NCBI GenBank assembly: GCA_038229295.1 | Contig: JBBROO010000009.1 | Location: 12,965-76,964, forward strand | Reading direction: 5' to 3' | Length of the DNA: 64,000 bases | Origin: JAJPGZ01 sp038229295 | GTDB taxonomy: Bacteria; Verrucomicrobiota; Verrucomicrobiia; Chthoniobacterales; UBA10450 | In this document: positions 59,897 to 64,000 of the stretch, one piece after another | Position numbering within the stretch: the stretch's first letter is position 1 | Layout: each line of letters starts with the position of its first letter | Program-made: the position numbers and the translations under genes | Notes under the pieces: generated by a model | What the model was told of the DNA's origin: nothing | What the model saw: only the letters and a program-made list of their open reading frames with translations | Databases searched by the model: none

Positions 59897-60721
59897 TTAC
59901 ACCATGCCTAACGAAGCCAGAGTCGGCTCGTCGATGGCAGAGGTGACGTAAAGTCCGTGGTCCTGTTGATACCCGGCGATGGCGGCGCGCGTCAGCGGCC
60001 CGAGTAATCCGTCCACTTCGCCATGATAATACCCCTGCTCTTGTAACGAGGACTGCACATTCGCGATCACTTGATCGGGAGGAATCTCGGCGCTCGCCGT
60101 GTAGATCGGTCCGTCATACGGGTAGTAGGAATAGGCGTCGTCATAACCCCACGCCGGGTACCAGTAACCGGTGTTCCAATAATAATATCCGCCGCCAATC
60201 AAAATGATGGTCGTGTGATGATGTTTCCACCAGTTATGCTCATGCTTCTCCGCTTTGTACATCTTGAAGGCGGCGTACTGCTTACCTTCCCATTTTTCGC
60301 TGCCCTTAATGTGTTTTCCCTCGACGAACGTTTCACTGGCGATGTTCGGCTTCGGCGCTGTCTTTATCTCCATTTGCTTGATCTTTAGTTTTCCTTTACC
60401 GGAAAGCTGCGCATTCGATTGCAGCTGCGTGTTCGCCTGCACATTCGTGTTCGCCTGCACCGCCGGCAGTTTGTTGTCGTCGTTTTTCAACAGACGCCGC
60501 TGCTTGTTAGTCAGGGTTGGATTGGTCGTCGCGTGAAGTCCGGTCGCCCCCTGCACGCCGGCATTTCCGCCGCCATGTTTGGGTTTGATGACGGCTTGCT
60601 GTTGCACTTGTGCCGGTTGCCCTGCGGCTTCCTGCACGTGCTTCTTCTTGTGATTGTCGTCCTCGGCGCGCGCGGTCAGCACGAGCGCGAGAGCGAATGT
60701 TAAAACGAAAGATGTTTTCAT
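59897..60721 (-). CDS. Exported peptidoglycan-binding domain protein 1
   Basis: From ATG 60721 the 274-residue protein has a signal peptide ('SFVLTFALALVLTARAE'), a Gln/Asn/Lys/Thr-rich linker, a middle Trp/Tyr-rich region ('IILIGGGYYYWNTGYWYPAWGYDDAYSYYPYDGPIY') and a C-terminal PG_binding_1 domain (about 215-274, 'VQSSLQEQGYYHGEVDGLLGPLTRAAIAGYQQDHGL'). It would bind the wall or be held in the envelope. The paralogue at 60866 has the same order; the two are adjacent and probably arose by duplication. Confidence 0.8.
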   Translation of the reverse strand: MKTSFVLTFALALVLTARAEDDNHKKKHVQEAAGQPAQVQQQAVIKPKHGGGNAGVQGATGLHATTNPTLTNKQRRLLKNDDNKLPAVQANTNVQANTQLQSNAQLSGKGKLKIKQMEIKTAPKPNIASETFVEGKHIKGSEKWEGKQYAAFKMYKAEKHEHNWWKHHHTTIILIGGGYYYWNTGYWYPAWGYDDAYSYYPYDGPIYTASAEIPPDQVIANVQSSLQEQGYYHGEVDGLLGPLTRAAIAGYQQDHGLYVTSAIDEPTLASLGMV

Positions 60722-60811
60722 AATTTTAGTTTCCTGATTCTTGGACAGCGAAAGCTGCCGGATATTCAACACTCCTTCACTGCGAAATGTTGCGACGCCA
60801 CTAAATTAAAC

Positions 60812-60845
60812 GCAAAGAGCCGCACGATGAATCACCGTGCGGCTC
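60812..60845 (-). terminator. Terminator of peptidoglycan-binding gene 2
   Basis: On the minus strand GAGCCGCACG and CGTGCGGCTC (arms 60836-60845 and 60817-60826) form a perfect 10-bp stem followed by TTTGCGTTT. It ends 21 bp beyond the stop of the gene at 60866, with a TGTCGATCTT word between. Confidence 0.8.
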
Positions 60846-60865
60846 CGCGAATGTAGTTGTCGATC

Positions 60866-61720
60866 TTAGCTTAGCCCGAGTGTCTCAAGCGTTGGCTCGT
60901 CCACCGAAGCTGTGACTGCCAGGCCGTGATCGGCTTGGAAAAGCGCGATCGCACGTCGTGTCCGTGGGCCCAGAACGCCATCCACGCCTCCGGCATAATA
61001 GCCGTCGCGTTGCAGCTGCGTCTGAACTTCGACGATCACCCGGTCGGGCGAGTATCCATTGTAGCCATAGATCGGGCCATCATACGGATAGTACGAGTTC
61101 GAAGCGTAACCGTAGGCCGGGAACCAAAATCCATCGTTCCAGTAATACCAGCCACCGCTCACGAAAACGATGCGGTTGTAGCGGCTGCCCCACCAATTCC
61201 GATCGTGCCATTGCCGGTGATAAGTCCGAAAGGCGACATACGGTTGGCCGCTGAAACTGCTGCCGCTCCAGTTATTGGTCACGACGATGTTCCGTTGGCG
61301 AATGAGGTTGTTGCGATTGACGGTCAGGTTCTGGTTCTGGTTCACGTTCAAGTTTCCGCTGTGGGAGCGAAATCTTTTCCCGCCACTGACGGCGACAGCG
61401 TTATTCGTCTGCACGTTGGCACTCGCGAGATTTGCTTGGTGCGTCGCGCGAATATGCGCTTGCCCGGCCAGGTGGTGATTCACCACCGGACTAGAAGTAG
61501 TATGCGCTGCCACCGCGGTACGTTGATGCACACGGGCAGTGTTCATACTGTGCTTCGCCTTCAGGCTCGCGCCAGTGTTTGTAGAGGTTGTTGCTTGGAC
61601 AGACGCTGTGGCATGGGCTTTTTTCCCTTTGCCCTTGGTCGTGTCGTTGATCTCAGCACCCCGCGCCGCAAAAGCCAACGCCAGACTGCCGATGCATATT
61701 GTGTATAGAATTCTTTTCAT
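60866..61720 (-). CDS. Exported peptidoglycan-binding domain protein 2
   Basis: The 284-residue paralogue of the previous gene starts at ATG 61720 with a signal peptide ('RILYTICIGSLALAFAARGAE'), has a long Asn/Thr/Ala/His-rich linker ('NLNVNQNQNLTVNRNNLI' and similar), a Tyr/Trp-rich middle ('FVSGGWYYWNDGFWFPAYGY') and a C-terminal PG_binding_1 domain ('VQTQLQRDGYYAGGVDGVLGPRTRRAIALFQADHGL'). Stop TAA directly begins AAGATCGACA on the coding strand. It is the first of the two in transcription order. Confidence 0.8.
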   Translation of the reverse strand: MKRILYTICIGSLALAFAARGAEINDTTKGKGKKAHATASVQATTSTNTGASLKAKHSMNTARVHQRTAVAAHTTSSPVVNHHLAGQAHIRATHQANLASANVQTNNAVAVSGGKRFRSHSGNLNVNQNQNLTVNRNNLIRQRNIVVTNNWSGSSFSGQPYVAFRTYHRQWHDRNWWGSRYNRIVFVSGGWYYWNDGFWFPAYGYASNSYYPYDGPIYGYNGYSPDRVIVEVQTQLQRDGYYAGGVDGVLGPRTRRAIALFQADHGLAVTASVDEPTLETLGLS

Positions 61721-61782
61721 AGTTTTTCCCATTTGTTCCTGAAAAGTTAGACCGCGTGCACCGAGCACTTATTCAACGGTCT

Positions 61783-62253
61783 TCAACTTTGCTTCTGCTG
61801 CCGCACCGCTTCGAACAGAACAATGCCCACGGCGGTGGCCAGATTTAGGCTGCGCGTCCCGTGCATCGGGATGGTAAGGCAGTTGTCGATGTTAGCGTCC
61901 AATAACGACTCCGGCAGCCCCTTCGTTTCGCGCCCGAACACCAGAAAATCGCCGGGCGCGAATTTGATGTCGTAATACGCGCGCTGCGTTTTCGTCGTCA
62001 GAAAAAAATAACGCGCGTCTTTATTTTGCGATTGCAACTCCGGGAACGATTCCCAGGTGCGAAGATCGACATCGTCCCAGTAATCCAGCCCCGCGCGTTT
62101 TAATTGTCGATCGTCCAGCGTAAAGCCAAACGGTTTCACCAGATGCAGCGTCGATTGCGTCGCCAGACACAAGCGAGAAATGTTTCCCGTATTAGGCGGA
62201 ATCTCCGGCTCGACCAGGACGACGTTAAAGCCGAATTGATCCACAGATTTCAC
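61783..62253 (-). CDS. trmL: tRNA (cytidine(34)-2'-O)-methyltransferase
   Basis: TrmL methylates the 2'-OH of the wobble base of tRNA-Leu. The 156-residue SPOUT-class protein has 'VVLVEPEIPPNTGNISRLC' at the N-terminus and the trefoil-knot blocks 'LVFGRETKGLPESLL' and 'IPMHGTRSLNLATAVGIVLFEAVRQ', which bind S-adenosylmethionine. The start GTG at 62253 lies in the CACAGATT repeat; a second GTG three codons downstream (62244) is possible. The repeat separates it from tal. Confidence 0.94.
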   Translation of the reverse strand: MKSVDQFGFNVVLVEPEIPPNTGNISRLCLATQSTLHLVKPFGFTLDDRQLKRAGLDYWDDVDLRTWESFPELQSQNKDARYFFLTTKTQRAYYDIKFAPGDFLVFGRETKGLPESLLDANIDNCLTIPMHGTRSLNLATAVGIVLFEAVRQQKQS

Positions 62254-62309
62254 AGATTCACACAGATTACCTGCAGGAACAATCTGTGAAAATCTGCGTA
62301 ATCTGTGGA
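62240..62309. repeat. Inverted CACAGATT repeat between trmL and tal
   Basis: TCCACAGATTTCACAGATTC continuing to ACACAGATTA (62240-62269) and the inverted AATCTGTGAAAATCTGCGTA continuing to ATCTGTGGA (62281-62309) form a long hairpin of the same repeat family as at 2209-2535 and 16189-16222. Its left arm overlaps the trmL start region. Confidence 0.88.
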
Positions 62310-63302
62310 CTACTTCAGTTTTCCGGCGACGACTTTCTCCAGCTTCACGATGTCGGCCGAGAATTTGCGGATTCCCTCCGCCGTCTTCTCCGACGCCATC
62401 GCATTGTCGTTAACCAGATAACGAAACTTCTTTTCGTCCAACTCCAGTTTGTCGATCTTCGCCGACTTCGCTTTCTCCGGGTCAAGCTTCCGCGCCACCG
62501 GCTCATCCGAATCCGAAAGCTTCTTCATCAAATCCGGACTGATGGTGAGCGCATCACAACCCGCCAACTCGAGAATCTCGCCGACGTTTCGAAAACTCGC
62601 GCCCATCACTTCGGTCTTGTAACCGAACTTCTTGTAGTAGGTGTAAATTTCCTGCACCGAAATCACGCCGGGATCTTCCGCGCCGACGTAATCCCGCTTC
62701 TCCGACGCTTTGTACCAATCGTAAATGCGCCCGACGAACGGCGAGATCAATTGCACCTTCGCCTCCGCGCAACGCACCGCCTGCGGCAACGAAAAAAGCA
62801 GCGTCAAATTGCATTTGATCCCTTCCTTCTGCAGTTGCTCGGCCGCATTGATCCCTTCCCATGTCGATGCAATTTTGATGAGCACGCGCTCGCGGGGAAT
62901 CTTTCGCTCCTCGTAAAGCTTGATCAATTGCCGCGCCTTGCAGATCGATCCCTCAGTGTCGAACGAGTAACGCGCATCCGTCTCGGTCGAAACGCGACCC
63001 GGCACAATCTTCAAAATCTCACAGCCAAACTTCACGAGCAGATGCTCGATGATATCTTCGATCTGCGCCGCGCCGCTCAATCCGGAATTCTTCCGGTCGG
63101 CAATGACTTCGTCTAACAAATGGACGTAGTTCTCTTTTTGCGTCGCCGCATAAATCAAACTCGGATTCGTCGTCGCGTCCTGCGGCTTGTAATCTTTGAT
63201 CGATTCGAAATCGCCCGTATCGGCGACGACGATGGTGTGCTTCTTCAGCTGTTCGAGCTGACTCGACTTGGTTTTTTTCTCTTCTGCGACCGCGATGCTC
63301 AT
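62310..63302 (-). CDS. tal: Transaldolase
   Basis: Transaldolase moves a dihydroxyacetone unit in the pentose phosphate pathway. The 330-residue TIM-barrel protein has 'VVADTGDFESIKDYKPQDATTNPSLI', 'GRVSTETDARYSFDTEG', the Schiff-base Lys in 'RVLIKIASTWEGINAAEQLQKEG' and 'CNLTLLFSLPQAV'. The length and motifs match TalB. A palindrome (GCAGGGAAAGCC/GGCTTCCCTAC, 63333-63358) and a TGTCGATCC variant lie just upstream. Confidence 0.96.
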   Translation of the reverse strand: MSIAVAEEKKTKSSQLEQLKKHTIVVADTGDFESIKDYKPQDATTNPSLIYAATQKENYVHLLDEVIADRKNSGLSGAAQIEDIIEHLLVKFGCEILKIVPGRVSTETDARYSFDTEGSICKARQLIKLYEERKIPRERVLIKIASTWEGINAAEQLQKEGIKCNLTLLFSLPQAVRCAEAKVQLISPFVGRIYDWYKASEKRDYVGAEDPGVISVQEIYTYYKKFGYKTEVMGASFRNVGEILELAGCDALTISPDLMKKLSDSDEPVARKLDPEKAKSAKIDKLELDEKKFRYLVNDNAMASEKTAEGIRKFSADIVKLEKVVAGKLK

Positions 63303-63332
63303 GATGTCGATCCTCCGTTTAGCGTTTTTTCT

Positions 63333-63358
63333 GCAGGGAAAGCCAACGGCTTCCCTAC
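63333..63358. repeat. Palindromic element upstream of tal
   Basis: GCAGGGAAAGCCAACGGCTTCCCTAC folds as a stem of about 10 bp with loop AAC. It lies 31-56 bp upstream of the tal start. It may be a second REP-like family. Confidence 0.6.
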
Positions 63359-63513
63359 AGGCTCAATTCCAAAATTAGCGTAGGCCCCGCGCGCAAGATC
63401 GACAATTACAAAAACTTTCGCGGCGAAACGCTTCGATCGCGAATCACGAGAAGCTGAGCTTGGCGAAAGAAAGTTCGTTAGCGCGCGCGCGCGTTGGTTG
63501 CCGTGTGTACGCG

Positions 63514-63638
63514 ACCTAACGAGAACAAGATCAGCCACCGCTGGCGAGAGCGCGCGTTGCTCGGAGCGAAGGGTGTGGAAGTCATCTCAAAAGTGGAGCG
63601 TACAACGGTTCGCCGTTCGCTCCATCGCCTGGTTAGGC
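63514..63638 (-). other. attC-like integron recombination site 4
   Basis: Bounded by ACCTAAC (63514-63520) and GTTAGGC (63632-63638), this 125-bp element shares the stretch CTAACGAGAACAAG(A/C)TCAGCCACCGCTGGCGAG with site 1 at 3501. The right arm (GCTCCATCGCCTGGTTAGGC) matches other sites' right arms. The internal arms pair less well than in sites 1 and 3. It begins 11 bp beyond the stop of the cassette gene at 63649. The shared arms show that the sites are one family. Confidence 0.65.
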
Positions 63639-63648
63639 CAAGCCGGCA

Positions 63649-64000
63649 CTAGTGCTTTGCCCAAGCCCACCCAGTAACCCGCCAACCAGCTTCGACTTTC
63701 TGCAGCGTAAATGTCCACGTGGATCCAGTCTCCTTCATCGACTTCCCTTTTTCCTTGTAAGTGTAGTTCGCGGGAGTGACGACGTAGGCGCGATCACCGG
63801 TAACGTTCAAATGCTGCGCTTTACCGATCGTGACGAGTCCGTCGGTAATTCCATTCTTCTTGGCGTCGGCATTGTAGTCCGCCAACCATTTCGAGCAAGT
63901 GCCTGCCCCATGCCACTCGTGCGGCGGAAATTAGTCGATAATAGACATATCATCGGTACAAGCCGATACCAGGCTCTTGGTGTCGCCTGTATTAAAATCG
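63649..64000 (-). pseudogene. NTF2-like/SnoaL protein gene with in-frame stop, cut by window edge
   Basis: The frame from 63999 down reads through a TAA at 63931-63933 (minus strand): 'GDTKSLVSACTDDMSIID' stop 'FPPHEWHGAGTCSKWLADYNADAKKNG', then 'LNVTGDRAYVVTPANYTYKEKG' and 'VEAGWRVTGWAWAKH'. Both sides fit one NTF2-like (DUF4440/SnoaL) fold, in which 'D-x-F/P-P' follows the first helices, so a codon such as GAA was probably mutated to TAA. A short frame starting TTG at 63885 remains downstream. The gene is on the minus strand and its stop precedes attC site 4 by 11 bp, as in a gene cassette. The 5' end lies beyond the window. A read error is not excluded. Confidence 0.6.

Larger units (their letters stand above)
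849..63401. repeat. Dispersed word WTGTCGATCTT / AAGATCGACAW, about 80 copies
   Basis: Hand counting finds about 81 exact 10-mers TGTCGATCTT or AAGATCGACA, at approximate starts such as 849, 1283, 3037, 6428, 8432, 10760, 12588, 15866, 20539, 23043, 26147, 29171, 34089, 36178, 39401, 41523, 45854, 47209, 51510, 53840, 58072, 58087, 59807, 59823, 60858 and 63392. It occurs on both strands, in and between genes, encoding Lys-Ile-Asp, Val-Asp-Leu, Arg-Ser-Thr, Ser-Ile-Leu and Cys-Arg-Ser in different frames. The flanking base is nearly always A or T. It contains GATC. Near-copies (TGTCGATCTA, TGTCGATCCT) add about eight more. Confidence 0.95.
5001..63521. repeat. Dispersed word CCTAACG / CGTTAGG, about 30 copies
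   Basis: About 29 exact copies are counted, against about 8 expected from an equal-base random sequence, and about 20 further CCTAAC/GTTAGG. Examples are near 8457, 10812, 14448, 15318, 17607, 25255, 28315, 32992, 38293, 40981, 45895, 48797, 53333, 56813, 59906 and 63515. It supplies stop codons (rpmI, 25255, 28315, 52100, 57503) and hairpin arms, and matches the attC cores. Confidence 0.7.

Overview
The window is a stretch of a GC-moderate bacterial chromosome that most resembles a Verrucomicrobiota member, probably Chthoniobacterales-like and possibly from soil. Four observations support this: a complete homologue of the Akkermansia Amuc_1098-1102 pilus-like locus (36739-43620), a chlamydial-type CADD gene (15501-16172), an mcsA-mcsB-clpC operon (53898-57994), and the intergenic CACAGATT-type repeats I associate with PVC genomes. 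This assignment is inference from gene content; there is no rRNA in the window.

Layout. 1-3.2 kb: tRNA-Lys(CTT), two glycosyltransferases and a sulfotransferase (surface glycan genes). 3.5-5.5 kb: a small integron-type cassette array on the minus strand, with three 123-bp attC-like sites plus a half site, each just downstream of a hydrophobic unknown gene and with no integrase nearby (a CALIN). 5.6-19.5 kb: housekeeping genes (nadE, fabI, glcD-like oxidase), exported proteins (EEP nuclease/phosphatase, BNR-repeat protein), CADD and a TreS-maltokinase fusion. 19.6-28.3 kb: exported DUF4440 protein, ECF sigma/anti-sigma pair, clpS, ybeY, panE, ndh, a solitary rpmI, SRP RNA, moeB, LysM/TPR lipoprotein. 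28.3-33.2 kb: three FecR-domain proteins around a predicted outer-membrane barrel. 33.2-36.3 kb: rnd, rho, coaE. 36.4-43.6 kb: the Amuc_1098-1102-like operon (secretin, two bitopic proteins, PilM, exported protein). 43.7-51 kb: repeat-rich intergenic DNA, UDP-glucuronate decarboxylase-like gene, trpS, and an mlaE/F/D operon split by a REP-associated transposase (RAYT) flanked by its REP palindromes. 51-63.3 kb: xerC, a TPR membrane protein, clpC-mcsB-mcsA, ilvE, a solitary LolD-like ATPase, two exported peptidoglycan-binding paralogues, trmL, tal. 63.5-64 kb: another attC-like site and a cassette gene with an in-frame stop.

The strongest unexplained signal is at the scale of the whole window. 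A word, WTGTCGATCTT (reverse complement AAGATCGACAW), occurs about 80 times by hand count, roughly once per 0.8 kb, on both strands, in several reading frames and between genes, against far fewer than one copy expected by chance. It behaves like a DNA uptake sequence, a HIP1-type iterated word or a chromosome-maintenance motif. A second word, CCTAACG/CGTTAGG, is enriched more modestly (about 30 copies), often supplies stop codons or hairpin arms, and matches the core of the attC-like sites. Together with two or three families of palindromic repeats (one with its RAYT still present), these words make the window unusually rich in small dispersed sequence elements.
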